64,000 bases of DNA, from assembly GCF_000472925.1 (NCBI RefSeq), contig NZ_AXAS01000002.1, forward strand, positions 1-64,000. The letters run 5' to 3'. A program made the position numbers and the translations under genes. Of the stretch, positions 1 through 8,651 are shown one piece after another. A model generated the notes under the pieces. That model was not told where the DNA came from. It did not search any database and worked only from the letters and a program-made list of their open reading frames with translations. The number at the start of each line of letters is the position of its first letter. Position 1 is the first letter of the stretch. The stretch is from Bradyrhizobium sp. Ec3.3 (GTDB lineage Bacteria; Pseudomonadota; Alphaproteobacteria; Rhizobiales; Xanthobacteraceae).

Positions 1-184
1 CAACATAGGCCCAGATTACCCGCACAGGATGATCCTGCCCGATCAGGCTGTCGATATCGACCGCCCGCAATTCGACCTGGTCGCGCAAGGGCTCACGCAG
101 CCGAGGTGCTCCCCGCGGCACTGCTTCGGTTCGTGGCGCCGACTGTTCCGGCAACTCGCCAAAAAGTCTATCGTCAGCCATCAT
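1..184 (-). CDS. IS1182-type transposase, N-terminal part (cut by window edge)
   Basis: The reverse strand opens with two adjacent ATG codons at 184 and 181, preceded directly by GGAGAGA, and stays open to the window edge, giving 61 residues. The readable part contains RDQVELRAVDIDSLIGQDHP, followed by VRVIWAYV, which matches the N-terminal region of IS1182/IS4-like DDE transposases (typically RDQVELRAVDLD followed by HPARAVWAFVE). The catalytic residues would lie beyond the edge, so it cannot be said whether the gene is intact. No terminal inverted repeat was identified on the right side of the start. The neighbouring palindrome at 257-341 is a separate dispersed repeat. Confidence 0.7.
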   Translation of the reverse strand, partial: MMADDRLFGELPEQSAPRTEAVPRGAPRLREPLRDQVELRAVDIDSLIGQDHPVRVIWAYV

Positions 185-256
185 TCTCTCCAGCAAATCA
201 ATCTGCTTAGAGAATCATATCCACCTGACGCTCGATACGAAAAGAGTCACAGCCTC

Positions 257-341
257 GTAGGGTGGGTGGAGCGTAGCGATACCCACCATCTAGTCGCGCG
301 AATATCATTGATGGGTATCGCTTCGCTCCACCCATCCTACG
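257..341. repeat. Dispersed palindrome, family A copy 1
   Basis: Two inverted arms, starting GTAGGGTGGGTGGAGCG and ending CGCTCCACCCATCCTAC, flank a short centre. The same layout recurs at 730-817, 17967-18054 and, diverged, at 19029-19124. This looks like a mobile palindromic intergenic element common in bradyrhizobia. It could fold into a long RNA hairpin and act as a bidirectional transcript end. Confidence 0.75.
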
Positions 342-362
342 CACCGTGCACGTGGCAGCGCC

Positions 363-710
363 TCACATCAGCTTCATCGGCGTATCGTGCACCACGCGCA
401 GATCGATCCGGCTGATCAACTCCGCCCGCAGCGCCTCGGCAGCACCGATGGCGTCATCGGTCTGGCGCAATGTGCTGATGTTGGAACCGAGCGATACGAT
501 CCCGCCCAAGACCAAGGCGATCGATCCGAGTGCGGCGACCTGTCCCGATCCGATCAGGCCGAGTATCGTGACGAGCAACAATGCGGCGCCGCCTGCGATC
601 GCTATCTTCGAAGCCAGAATGAATTTGCGGCATCGTTCGGCGATCTCGGCAAGCGCCTCGATCCGTGCTTCGATGTCTGAAATCTCGTCGGTTGGATCGT
701 CTTCGGTCAT
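363..710 (-). CDS. Small membrane protein of unknown function
   Basis: 115 residues from the ATG at 710; a longer frame reaching 758 would begin inside palindrome family A copy 2 and is therefore less likely. The N-terminal third is acidic and helical (MTEDDPTDEISDIEARIEAL), which suggests a short coiled coil. Two hydrophobic segments follow (about residues 32-52 and 58-73, with GGAALLLVTILGLIGSG and ALGSIALVLGGIVSLGS). The C-terminal part is again helical and charged. No enzymatic motif is visible. It is flanked by palindromes on both sides and lies downstream of pccB on the same strand, but separated from it by the repeat. I do not recognise a function. Confidence 0.6.
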   Translation of the reverse strand: MTEDDPTDEISDIEARIEALAEIAERCRKFILASKIAIAGGAALLLVTILGLIGSGQVAALGSIALVLGGIVSLGSNISTLRQTDDAIGAAEALRAELISRIDLRVVHDTPMKLM

Positions 711-729
711 CGGATTCAGGATCGAGTCC

Positions 730-817
730 GTAGAGTGGGTTAGCGAAGCGTAACCCACCGACGCTTTGACACGCGGTCGATTCAGCTGGTGGGTTACGCT
801 TCGCTAACCCACCCTAC
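730..817. repeat. Dispersed palindrome, family A copy 2
   Basis: The arms GTAGAGTGGGTTAGCGAAGC and GCTTCGCTAACCCACCCTAC are inverted around a centre of about 40 bases. The element ends ten bases downstream of the pccB stop, so its hairpin may serve as the pccB transcript end. Same family as 257-341. Confidence 0.8.
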
Positions 818-826
818 GCTTCCCGC

Positions 827-2359
827 TCACAACGGCAAATTGTCGTGCTTCTTCGCGGGGATTTCGACCTTCTTGTCCTTCAGCATCGCCAGCGCCCGCG
901 CGATCCGGCGACGGGTCGAGTGCGGCATGATCACGTCGTCGATGTAGCCACGCTCCGCCGCGATGAACGGTGAGAGGAAGCGGTCCTCGTATTCCTTGGT
1001 GCGGGCGGCGATCTTGTCGGGGTCACCGATGTCGCTGCGGAAGATGATCTCGACTGCGCCCTTGGCGCCCATGACGGCGATCTGGGCGGTCGGCCAGGCG
1101 TAGTTCATGTCGGCGCCGATCTCCTTGGACGCCATGACGTCGAAGGCGCCGCCATAGGCCTTGCGGGTGATGATCGTCACCAGCGGCACGGTGCACTGCG
1201 AGTAGGCAAACAGCAGTTTCGCGCCGTGCTTGATCAGGCCACCATATTCCTGCGCGGTACCGGGCAAAAAGCCCGGGACGTCGACGAAGGTGACGATTGG
1301 GATGTTGAAGGCGTCGCAGAAACGGACGAAGCGCGCCGCTTTCCGCGAGGCATCGCTGTCGAGCACGCCGGCCAGCACGATCGGCTGGTTGGCGACGAAG
1401 CCGACGGTGCGGCCTGCGATGCGGCCGAAACCGGTGATGATGTTCTTGGCAAAGGCCTCCGAGATCTCGAAGAAGTCGCCCTCGTCCACGACCTTCAGGA
1501 CCAGCTCCTTCATGTCGTAGGGCTTGTTCGGATTGTCGGGGATCAGCGTGTCCAGCGACATGTCGATGCGCTCGATGGAATCGAAGCTCGGCCATTCCGG
1601 CACGCCGTCGCTATTGTTCGAGGGCAGGAAGTCGATCAGGCGGCGCATCTGGAGGATCGCCTCGACGTCGTTCTCGAAGGCGCCGTCGGAGATCGAGGAG
1701 CGCGTGGTGTGCACGGAGGCGCCGCCGAGCTCTTCGGCGGTGACCACCTCGTTGGTCACGGTCTTCACGACATCGGGGCCGGTGACGAACATGTAGCTGG
1801 TGTTCTTCACCATGAAGATGAAGTCGGTCATCGCCGGCGAATAGACGTCGCCGCCCGCGCAGGGGCCCATGATGACGGAGATCTGCGGGATCACGCCGGA
1901 GGCGATGACGTTGCGGCGGAAGACATAGGAATAGCCCGCAAGCGCCGCGACGCCCTCCTGGATGCGCGCCCCGCCGGCGTCATAGAGGCCGATGATCGGC
2001 GCCCTCGCCTTCATCGCCATGTCCTGGAGCTTCGTGATCTTCAGCGCGTGCGTCTCTGACAGCGAGCCGCCGAACACGGTGAAATCCTTGGCGAACACGA
2101 AGGTCTTGCGGCCGTTGACGGTGCCCCAGCCGGTGACGACGCCATCGCCCGGCACCTTGCTCTTCTCCATGCCGAACTCGATGGAGCGGTGCTCGACGAA
2201 CATGTCAAATTCCTCGAACGATCCCTTGTCGAGCAGGAGCTCGATGCGCTCGCGCGCCGTCAGCTTGCCGCGGGCGTGCTGCGCCTCGATGCGCTTCTCC
2301 CCGCCGCCGAGCTTGGCGCCGGCGCGACGTTCTTCAAGGGCGTCCAGGATATGTTTCAT
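827..2359 (-). CDS. pccB: Propionyl-CoA carboxylase beta subunit (carboxyltransferase)
   Basis: 510 residues, the usual length of PccB. It transfers CO2 from carboxybiotin to propionyl-CoA, giving methylmalonyl-CoA for the succinate-forming propionate route. It works as an (alpha-beta)6 complex whose biotin-carrying PccA is not in this window. The start [12 protein letters not shown] at 2359 is chosen because GGGAGCAA lies just upstream and because family members begin here; the open frame extends further but is not conserved. Carboxyltransferase signatures are visible: [20 protein letters not shown] (acyl-CoA oxyanion region), [16 protein letters not shown] and, in the second half, [17 protein letters not shown] and [13 protein letters not shown]. 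No frameshift is seen. Divergent from the DUF4260 gene, with about 146 bases between starts. Confidence 0.95.
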   Translation of the reverse strand: MKHILDALEERRAGAKLGGGEKRIEAQHARGKLTARERIELLLDKGSFEEFDMFVEHRSIEFGMEKSKVPGDGVVTGWGTVNGRKTFVFAKDFTVFGGSLSETHALKITKLQDMAMKARAPIIGLYDAGGARIQEGVAALAGYSYVFRRNVIASGVIPQISVIMGPCAGGDVYSPAMTDFIFMVKNTSYMFVTGPDVVKTVTNEVVTAEELGGASVHTTRSSISDGAFENDVEAILQMRRLIDFLPSNNSDGVPEWPSFDSIERIDMSLDTLIPDNPNKPYDMKELVLKVVDEGDFFEISEAFAKNIITGFGRIAGRTVGFVANQPIVLAGVLDSDASRKAARFVRFCDAFNIPIVTFVDVPGFLPGTAQEYGGLIKHGAKLLFAYSQCTVPLVTIITRKAYGGAFDVMASKEIGADMNYAWPTAQIAVMGAKGAVEIIFRSDIGDPDKIAARTKEYEDRFLSPFIAAERGYIDDVIMPHSTRRRIARALAMLKDKKVEIPAKKHDNLPL

Positions 2360-2505
2360 TTGCTCCCGCCAGTTCCTAAGGTGCGATTGGCTGCGGGTTC
2401 TAACACGGCATTTTGCGCGCCGGAAAGCCGCTTTGCGCATGCCCGCCGCGCCCGGACGGGCTAAAAAGCCCAAGGAATTACAGGGGCCTACCCCAGGAGA
2501 TTCAG

Positions 2506-2910
2506 ATGGACGATGCAGTCACAGCAACCGGCGAGGTGACCGGCGGCGTCAAGGTCCTGCTCCGGCTGGAGGGGCTGACGCTGTTTGCTGGCATGGTGCT
2601 GCTCTATGCGGTCTGGGGCGGGTCGTGGCTGGTGTTCGCCCTGCTCATCCTGGCGCCGGATCTGAGCTTCCTGGCATACCTCGCCGACAGCCGGTCGGGC
2701 GCAATCGTCTACAATGCCGCGCACAGCTACATGATCCCGGTGGCGCTGCTGACGGCGGGTTTTGCGCTGGAATGGCCGCTCCTGCTCTCCATCGCGATGA
2801 TCTGGCTCGCCCATATCGGCATCGACCGGGCGCTGGGCTACGGACTGAAATATCAGGCAGGCTTCGGCTTCACCCATCTGGGGCGGATCGGACGGATGGG
2901 GAAAGGGTGA
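2506..2910 (+). CDS. DUF4260 family integral membrane protein
   Basis: 134 residues starting at MDDAVTATG, with CAGGAG seven bases upstream of the ATG; the longer frame from 2413 lacks this signal and covers the pccB upstream region. The protein is mostly hydrophobic, with about four membrane segments ([70 protein letters not shown]). The end carries the family hallmarks [14 protein letters not shown] and [14 protein letters not shown]4260 proteins are conserved in many bacteria without a known function. Divergent from pccB; a shared control region is possible but no operator was recognised. Confidence 0.8.
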   Translation: MDDAVTATGEVTGGVKVLLRLEGLTLFAGMVLLYAVWGGSWLVFALLILAPDLSFLAYLADSRSGAIVYNAAHSYMIPVALLTAGFALEWPLLLSIAMIWLAHIGIDRALGYGLKYQAGFGFTHLGRIGRMGKG

Positions 2911-3104
2911 ATGGCCGGCCCGGGCTGCGCGTTTCCCCGCGATTTGAGCCTCGGGGCGGATTGACCGATTCAGCCGATTCAGGCTTGTTTCTGACGACGA
3001 TCAGCGCCGATGGGTTCGCGTGAGCTTTCAGTCGGTACGGCGGCGGTCAGTAGGCTCGATGTCTTCTTCGGCTGTTTTTTTGACCCCGCTCCCAGGCATC
3101 ACGG

Positions 3105-3698
3105 ATGTCCGCCACGGTCGTATCCCTGCCGCCCCAAACCGGTGACGAAACCGTCGATTTCCTGCGGCGGATGGCCAGCATGGTCTCGGGCCGCAACGGC
3201 GAGATGCTGATGCGCGCCGCGGCCACGATCGAAGAGCTGTCGCAGCGGGCAATGTCGGCCGAACAGCTCTATCGCCGCCAGCTCGACGCGAGCACGCGCA
3301 ATGCCGAGCTGCGCGAGGTCGCCGAGGTCACCTCCGACGGCCTGTTGCGGGAGGTCGAGGCGTTGCGCGCGCAGCTTGCGGAGATCACTGCGACCAGCAC
3401 GAGTGAGCGCGCGCAATTCGAGGCGGAGCGCGCGCGGATGCTGAAGCTGATGCAGAACGCCGAAGCCCATGTCGCCGATGTGACCGCCGAGCTCGACGCG
3501 CTCCGCAAGTCCGTCGACCCCTTCAACGAGACCGCGGTCACTGTCCCGATCGCGATGCTTCGGCTTGCCCGCGCGCAGTTCGACATCCTGTCCGACGGCT
3601 TTGCCAAGAACGGCGACGTGATCTCGCGCACCATCAGCGAGATCGGCGGCTGCGCCATCGACCAGGCGCTGGCGGCGAAGAAGACGGCAGATATCTAG
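3105..3698 (+). CDS. Coiled-coil protein of unknown function
   Basis: 197 residues with no signal peptide or membrane segment, so probably cytoplasmic. From about residue 35 to 130 it is rich in Glu, Arg, Ala and Leu with heptad spacing (EELSQRAMSAEQLYRRQLD, REVEALRAQLAEI, FEAERARMLKLMQNAEAHV), which predicts a long coiled coil. The C-terminal 60 residues are less charged (VPIAMLRLARAQFDILSDGF). No catalytic motif is visible. The gene is convergent with the serine hydrolase gene, with the stop codons overlapping or adjacent near 3695-3698. The start at 3105 is the first ATG of the frame; a downstream Met at residue 24 is a weaker alternative. Function unknown. Confidence 0.65.
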   Translation: MSATVVSLPPQTGDETVDFLRRMASMVSGRNGEMLMRAAATIEELSQRAMSAEQLYRRQLDASTRNAELREVAEVTSDGLLREVEALRAQLAEITATSTSERAQFEAERARMLKLMQNAEAHVADVTAELDALRKSVDPFNETAVTVPIAMLRLARAQFDILSDGFAKNGDVISRTISEIGGCAIDQALAAKKTADI

Positions 3699-5068
3699 GG
3701 CACGCGCCGCCCGCGCATGTCCTTGCCGTTCTGGTGCAGCGTCAGCATCGGCGCGGCGCCGTCCTCGGGCTTGGCAAAGGTGAGCTGGGCGTCGACAACG
3801 CGGTAGAAGAAATCCGTCTCGCTCTCGGCGAACACCTCGTATTCGGCCTGCCCGGTCGCCTGCACGTAGAGATGAGCGCCGTCGGCACGCACCGTCAGCA
3901 CGAAGGTCGGCACGATCTGGTAGCGGCCCACATAGGCCGCGAGCAGCGCGGGATCGACGGAGACCTCGCGCCTGATCTTCGGCGGCGGATAGGCCGTGTT
4001 GATCATGTTCAGCGCGAACGAGGTATTGGCGGCATAGTCGCTTGCATTGGAGAGCAGGATGGATGCCTTCCCGGTCCTGGTCGAATAGCCGATGAAGGTC
4101 GCGTAACCGCCGGTGCCGCCATCCTTCCAGATCACCTCGTCGTCGAAGCGCAGGCTGGTGAACCAGCCCATGGCGACGTCGCGCTGAGTTTCTCTTGGAC
4201 GCCGCACGGACAGCGTCATCTTCATGGCGGCCGAGAGCGGCGTCTCACGCGCGCCCTGGTAGGCTTCGACGAACTTGAAAAGGTCGTTCAAGGTCGAGCG
4301 CAGCGCGCCGGCGCCTGCGAGCACATCGAGGTCCCAATTCGCCACGGGTGCCAACGCCGTATTGTGGCCCTGCGCCAGGCGCTCGCGCATTGCGGCCGAG
4401 AGCGTGATCCGCGTGTCGTCCATGCCGAGTGGCGCGCAGATGCGCGAAGTGACAAGTTCCTCGTAGCTCTTGCCGGCGCGCAGTGCCAGGACGTGCCCGA
4501 GCAGGCCGAAGCCGAGATTGGCGTATTCGTAGTGCTTGCCCGGCGTGTAGGCGAGCTTGTGGCTCGACAGGAAGTCGTAGAGCCGATCGGCGGTGTAGTC
4601 GGCGTAGGGGTTGGTGGGGTCCTTCGGCGCAAAATTGTCGGGCATGCGCGGCAGGCCGGAGGTGTAGGTCGCAAGATCGAGAAGCGTGATCGGCACGCCC
4701 TGGTACTCCGGCATCCTGACCCGCTCGGGCAGAAACTTTGCTGCGGGATCATCCAGCGCCACCTCGCCCCGCCCCACCATCTCGGCCAGCAGCAAGGCGG
4801 TGAAGACCTTCGTGATCGAGCCGATCTCGAAGACGGTGTCGGCATCAAGCGGGCGATCGTTGGCGGCACCGGATCGCCCATAGGCCGCAGCGATGCGGCG
4901 GCCGCCGTCGATGCGGCCGGCGACGAGTCCCATGGTCTCGTGGCCGGCCTCGATATGGTCCTTGAGCAAGGCCGCGAGCTCCTGCTCAGGCGACGACTGC
5001 GCATGCAGCCGCGCACCGCCAAGGAGAAGTGCGGAGCCTCCGAGCAGAAGCGAGCGGCGATGCAACAT
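3695..5068 (-). CDS. Exported class C beta-lactamase-like serine hydrolase
   Basis: 457 residues from ATG 5068, with GGAG upstream; the frame continues upstream but there overlaps the real CMD-like gene in another frame. The N-terminus (MLHRRSLLLGGSALLLGG, ending LHAQ) is a secretion signal with a twin-arginine-like pair. The serine hydrolase motifs are complete: Ser84-Ile-Thr-Lys87 (GSITK), Tyr182-Ala-Asn184 (YAN), and KDGGTGGY as the KTG-like element late in the domain. A C-terminal extension of about 100 residues resembles the lipocalin-like domain of penicillin-binding-protein-like esterases. The real substrate (beta-lactam, D-peptide or ester) cannot be told from sequence. It lies 14 bases behind the CMD-like gene and downstream of an OXA gene, all on one strand, suggesting one transcript. 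Confidence 0.85.
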   Translation of the reverse strand: MLHRRSLLLGGSALLLGGARLHAQSSPEQELAALLKDHIEAGHETMGLVAGRIDGGRRIAAAYGRSGAANDRPLDADTVFEIGSITKVFTALLLAEMVGRGEVALDDPAAKFLPERVRMPEYQGVPITLLDLATYTSGLPRMPDNFAPKDPTNPYADYTADRLYDFLSSHKLAYTPGKHYEYANLGFGLLGHVLALRAGKSYEELVTSRICAPLGMDDTRITLSAAMRERLAQGHNTALAPVANWDLDVLAGAGALRSTLNDLFKFVEAYQGARETPLSAAMKMTLSVRRPRETQRDVAMGWFTSLRFDDEVIWKDGGTGGYATFIGYSTRTGKASILLSNASDYAANTSFALNMINTAYPPPKIRREVSVDPALLAAYVGRYQIVPTFVLTVRADGAHLYVQATGQAEYEVFAESETDFFYRVVDAQLTFAKPEDGAAPMLTLHQNGKDMRGRRVP

Positions 5069-5082
5069 GCCCCGTCTCCGCT

Positions 5083-5739
5083 CTACGGCTCGCCGGGCTT
5101 GAACGGCTCTTCCTTGCCCGGCGGCACCGTCTCCTCGGCCATGGCAAGCAGCATCGCGACCATCACGTAGTTGCCGGCGACCGCTGTGAGATCGACGATC
5201 TGCTGATCGTTGAAGACCTTCTTGGCCCGCACGTAAGTCTCGTCCGCGACCTTCTTCGTCGTGGTGAGCTCTGTAACGAAATCGTAGACCACCGCCTCCT
5301 CCTCGCTCATCGTCGCCGGCCGCTTGTTGGTCTTGAGCTCGGCGATCAGCGCGGGCGAAAGCCCCGCCTTGGCCGCGATCGGCGCATGCGCGAACCATTC
5401 CACCTGCGAGCGCCACTGCCGCGCGATGACGAGGATGGCAAACTCGTTCAGCCTGGCCGGGACCGAGGTCTCCCAACGCAAATAGTAGAACAGGTCGAAC
5501 AGGCGCTGGCCAAGCACGGGGCTGCGGATCATCGGATTGTAGGGACCGCCGATGCCCACGCTCGAGACCTTCATGATCTGCTCGCCCAGCGGCCTCTGCT
5601 TCTCATCGAGCTGATCCATGGTGAGCTGCGGGAAGCGCGGCTCCCTGCTGGTGGCGGGGCCTGCGAACATCGTGGCGGCGAACCAGCCGCCGGCCGCGGC
5701 GAGCGTCAGCGATGACAACCAGAGCGGCGTTGAATTCAT
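5083..5739 (-). CDS. Exported carboxymuconolactone decarboxylase/AhpD-like protein
   Basis: 218 residues starting at ATG 5739 with GGGAGGACAGC directly upstream. Residues 1-30 form a signal peptide or membrane anchor (LWLSSLTLAAAGGWFAATMFAG). The rest resembles the carboxymuconolactone decarboxylase fold (PF02627-type): LRWETSVPARLNEFAILVIA, a helix with QWRSQVEWFAHAPIAAKAGL, and ending FNDQQIVDLTAVAGNYVMVAM. The peroxidase Cys-x-x-Cys pair of true AhpD is absent, since the helix carries EWFAHAPIA instead, so hydroperoxide reduction by that mechanism is unlikely. It is followed after 14 bases by the serine hydrolase gene. A periplasmic or membrane-anchored form of this fold is a little unusual. 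Confidence 0.75.
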   Translation of the reverse strand: MNSTPLWLSSLTLAAAGGWFAATMFAGPATSREPRFPQLTMDQLDEKQRPLGEQIMKVSSVGIGGPYNPMIRSPVLGQRLFDLFYYLRWETSVPARLNEFAILVIARQWRSQVEWFAHAPIAAKAGLSPALIAELKTNKRPATMSEEEAVVYDFVTELTTTKKVADETYVRAKKVFNDQQIVDLTAVAGNYVMVAMLLAMAEETVPPGKEEPFKPGEP

Positions 5740-5818
5740 GCTGTCCTCCCGGCCTGTTTTTCTTGTGTGGCCGAGAGGATGCTAGTCGAGCGGCGCGAGG
5801 TACGCCAGCGGCGCGACG

Positions 5819-6631
5819 TTAGATTGCGCCGATATCGGCAAGGCAGGCTTGCGTGAGCGTCATGCGGTCGGCGATGTGGCGCGGCTCGCGGCAATCCATG
5901 TTGAGCGCGAACACGGTGCGCGCGTCGTCCTTCTCGGCCCAGCCGACCATCCAGCCGAGCGAGCCCTGCTCCTTGCCCGTGAGGCCGGATTTGGCACGGA
6001 TGATGGAGGCGCCGACTTTCGTCACCGGCAGGATATCGCAGACGAGATCCTGGCTACGTTTCGAGATCGGTAGTGCGCGGCGACGCAACCGATCGACGAA
6101 GTCGATCTGGTCCATGGGATCGATGCGCAGGTTTCCGGTCAGCCAGAACTGATCAATGCCGCCGCCGATGTCGCGATTGCCGTATTCGAAGAGGTCGACA
6201 TATTGCTGCATCCGCTCCTGGCCGATGCGACGCGCGATCTCCTGATAGACCGGCACCGCGCTGACCGCGATGGCGCTGCGCAGGGTGTGATCCTTGTTCC
6301 AGGCCTCGATGTCGCGCTTCACGCCGTCCCAGGGAAAGACGTCCTTGTCCACGTCCTGCACCACGCCGGTCTCGAGTGCTATCAGCGAGTTCGGGATCTT
6401 GAAGGTCGAGGCCGGCAACCGCGGCTCGGCGGAGCGCTCCTTGTCGCTCAGGATGATCATGTAGTCGTCGGTCTTGTAGCCGACGAAGGTCCCGGCCGTG
6501 TCGGCATCCGCAAAGCGCTTCGCAAGACTGTCGCGGACTTCGCTGAGCGGCGGCGCGACATTGGCGAGCGCCCGCGACGGCAAGATGGCGCTAGCTGCGA
6601 GAAGGCCGAGGGTGGAGCGACGGGTCAGCAA
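5819..6631 (-). CDS. Class D (OXA-type) beta-lactamase
   Basis: 270 residues; hydrolyses beta-lactams through an active-site serine and a carboxylated lysine. All class D landmarks are present: Ser75-Thr-Phe-Lys78 (STFK), Ser124-Ala-Val126 (SxV), Tyr150-Gly-Asn152 (YGN), Trp163 in QFWLTGNLRI, and Lys214-Ser-Gly216 (KSG). The signal peptide runs MLTRRSTLGLLAASAILPS and ends ALA, with a Tat-like arginine pair. The only start that keeps the signal peptide is TTG at 6631; a stop codon follows five codons further upstream, so this is a rare-start gene and probably weakly translated. The base composition matches its neighbours and there is no mobile element next to it, so it looks like a resident chromosomal enzyme. 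Confidence 0.92.
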   Translation of the reverse strand: MLTRRSTLGLLAASAILPSRALANVAPPLSEVRDSLAKRFADADTAGTFVGYKTDDYMIILSDKERSAEPRLPASTFKIPNSLIALETGVVQDVDKDVFPWDGVKRDIEAWNKDHTLRSAIAVSAVPVYQEIARRIGQERMQQYVDLFEYGNRDIGGGIDQFWLTGNLRIDPMDQIDFVDRLRRRALPISKRSQDLVCDILPVTKVGASIIRAKSGLTGKEQGSLGWMVGWAEKDDARTVFALNMDCREPRHIADRMTLTQACLADIGAI

Positions 6632-6698
6632 AGCGGTATCCGTTCAATGATCTGGTGCGACAGTGCAGCCGATTTCGTGGTGAAACGATGACAGCGTT

Positions 6699-6962
6699 TC
6701 AACGCACCCGGCCTGACAGCCGCAGCACGAACACCAGCACCTCGGCGACGGCCTTGTAGAGATCCGGCGGAATCTCGTCGCCGAGCTCGACCTTGGACAA
6801 CGCGCCGGCTAGCACCTCGTTCTCCTCGATCGGGATGTGATGGGCCTTTGCCAGTTCCACGATCTTGGCGCCGATCGTGCCCTTGCCCTTGGCAACGACC
6901 CGTGGCGCACCGCTGCCCTTCTCGTAATGCAGGGCGATGGCGAGCTTGCTCTCCTCGCTCAT
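6699..6962 (-). CDS. FlhB C-terminal-domain-like protein (FlhX/YlqH type)
   Basis: 87 residues starting at ATG 6962, whose first four bases overlap the stop of the FliK-like gene (ATGA). The whole protein corresponds to the cytoplasmic C-terminal part of FlhB/YscU export-gate switch proteins after their self-cleavage site: AIALHYEKGSGAPRVVAKG, then IPIEENEVLAGALSKVELGD, then PPDLYKAVAEVLVFVLRL. The NPTH cleavage motif and the membrane part are missing. In full FlhB this domain sets substrate specificity of the type III export apparatus. Stand-alone versions are known in other bacteria (for example B. subtilis YlqH, H. pylori FlhX). Its pairing here with a FliK-like gene supports a role in export switching, but no other flagellar gene is nearby. 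Confidence 0.85.
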   Translation of the reverse strand: MSEESKLAIALHYEKGSGAPRVVAKGKGTIGAKIVELAKAHHIPIEENEVLAGALSKVELGDEIPPDLYKAVAEVLVFVLRLSGRVR

Positions 6963-8596
6963 GTCGCGCGATCCAGAAAGTGCCCGGCGCGGGCCGGCTG
7001 AGGCTGCGGCGGCGTGCCGTCGCGGATCACGATGTCGCCGGGCTTGAGATCGGCCTTGGCCAGCGCCTGGCTGAGCTCGCCGGCGCCGTCGCGCAATTGC
7101 TGCGCGGTGGTGGGGCGTTCCGCCCACATCCGCACAAAAGTCTTGTCGCCGTTGAGCGTGATCAGGGCATGCACGGGGCCGGCCGGCTCGACGTTGAGCG
7201 AGAAGCGCGCGCGCCAGGCTTTCTTGGCGGGATCGGACTCGCTGCCGCCGCCGTCGCGCGAGATCTCGAACTGCGCCATTGCGGTGCCCTGCGGGGTTGC
7301 GAAGGGAATTTCGAAACTCCACTGCGGCACCGAGGGATCGACACGGTGGCCGCTGGCATCGACGCGATCCGGAAGCGATGCGACCTGCAACAGGGTCTGC
7401 CGGGCGATCGCGGCATCGGTATCGTCGAGCAGCCGGTGCACGGTCTGACTCAGCGGAGCATCCGATACGAGCGCGGCCGTTGCGATCGCCTGTGGCGACG
7501 GCAGCGCACCGCGGAATGGCGGCGGCGCGGTCACCGCACGCGGCGTGACGTCGAGGCTGTGAGCGTCCGGCAAAGCGGCTTTGGGCGTCGCGAATGCGGT
7601 GCCCATCGCATGCGGCAACTCCTGCACGACTTCCTGGAGCAGGCTCAACGCGACACTGGGTGACACTGCGCGCGGCAGCGCGCCTTCGGTCAGGGCCTCG
7701 GCGAGCGCGGCGGCTGCGATATTGGCGCCGCGCGGCGCTTGCGGCGCCTGGCCCGAACCGGCTTCGGGTGACAGCGGGGGCGCCTGCGAAATCTCGCCCG
7801 CGATGTGCTCGAGCGACGTCACGGCCCGCGCGACGGCCGCAGGCGCGGCGGGAAGCGCGGTTGCCGGTGCCGCCGCTTGCGGCACGGAGGTTTCAAGCGC
7901 GCCCGACGTTGCCGCCAGCGTCTGGCGCAGCACCAGCAGTGCCGCCTTCAGATCAGGAACGCTGCCGCTTGCTGGCGTCAGCCCTGATGCCAGCGAGGCC
8001 TCGAGGAAGAGCCCGGATTTCTGGAACGCGGACTCGATGTCGCCACCGTCGAGCTGCGGGCTGAGTGGTGTCTGCTGCGCCAGCACGCCCAGCACGGCCT
8101 GCTTCAGCCCGGCCGGCAGGTCGCTGCCGGTGACGACCGAGGCGAGATTGGCAAATAGCGGCGCCTGGCTGCCCTGCCTGGTCACGGCCTCAGTGGAGGC
8201 CACCGAGACGGCGATCTGCTCGAGCGGCGTAAGGAGATTGCGCGCAGCGGTCGCGGACGGCGCGAGCGTGGGCGCGTCGGTGAGCGTGACCGCACCTGGC
8301 GTCAGCGTGACCTGATCGGTCACCACCCCGCCTGCCCCGTTGACGATGGCAAGCCGCACGGTGCCGTCGTTCTGCGACACCGCGAGCTGCAGGTTCTGGC
8401 CCGGCGACAGCGCCACCTCCGACATCACGTCGATCGAGAGGTTGGCGATCGCGATGCGCACGAGATTGTCGGCCGTCACGCTGACGACCTTGGCATCGAC
8501 GACGGAGCCCGCCTGGAGCACGAGCTCGGGCGTTGCCGCATCGGCCACGGAGGTGGCGGCACTGACTGATACGATCGAGCTTATCGGCGTCGGCAT
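6959..8596 (-). CDS. FliK-like hook-length control protein
   Basis: 545 residues. The long N-terminal two thirds are Ala/Pro/Thr/Val-rich and low in complexity, as in FliK molecular-ruler regions. The last 120 residues show the Flg_hook-type C-terminal domain (WSFEIPFATPQGTAMAQFEI, then ARFSLNVEPAGPVHALITLN, then MWAERPTTAQQLRDGAGELS), ending in ALAKADLKPGDIVIRDG. In FliK this domain contacts the C-terminal domain of FlhB. Its stop overlaps the start of the FlhB-CC-like gene by four bases, so the two are translationally coupled and probably bind each other. The first residues (MPTPISSIVSVSA) follow no strong ribosome site. It may be a paralog of the true flagellar FliK. Confidence 0.8.
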   Translation of the reverse strand: MPTPISSIVSVSAATSVADAATPELVLQAGSVVDAKVVSVTADNLVRIAIANLSIDVMSEVALSPGQNLQLAVSQNDGTVRLAIVNGAGGVVTDQVTLTPGAVTLTDAPTLAPSATAARNLLTPLEQIAVSVASTEAVTRQGSQAPLFANLASVVTGSDLPAGLKQAVLGVLAQQTPLSPQLDGGDIESAFQKSGLFLEASLASGLTPASGSVPDLKAALLVLRQTLAATSGALETSVPQAAAPATALPAAPAAVARAVTSLEHIAGEISQAPPLSPEAGSGQAPQAPRGANIAAAALAEALTEGALPRAVSPSVALSLLQEVVQELPHAMGTAFATPKAALPDAHSLDVTPRAVTAPPPFRGALPSPQAIATAALVSDAPLSQTVHRLLDDTDAAIARQTLLQVASLPDRVDASGHRVDPSVPQWSFEIPFATPQGTAMAQFEISRDGGGSESDPAKKAWRARFSLNVEPAGPVHALITLNGDKTFVRMWAERPTTAQQLRDGAGELSQALAKADLKPGDIVIRDGTPPQPQPARAGHFLDRAT

Positions 8597-8651
8597 GTTT
8601 TCAGGGCCCGCGGAACGCGAGCAACCCTAGCCGTCCGTCGTAAACCTCTCG

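Noticed and set aside
5068..5476. N-terminal extension of the serine hydrolase frame up to 5476
   Set aside because: It overlaps the CMD-like gene in another frame and would bury the clear signal peptide at 5068.
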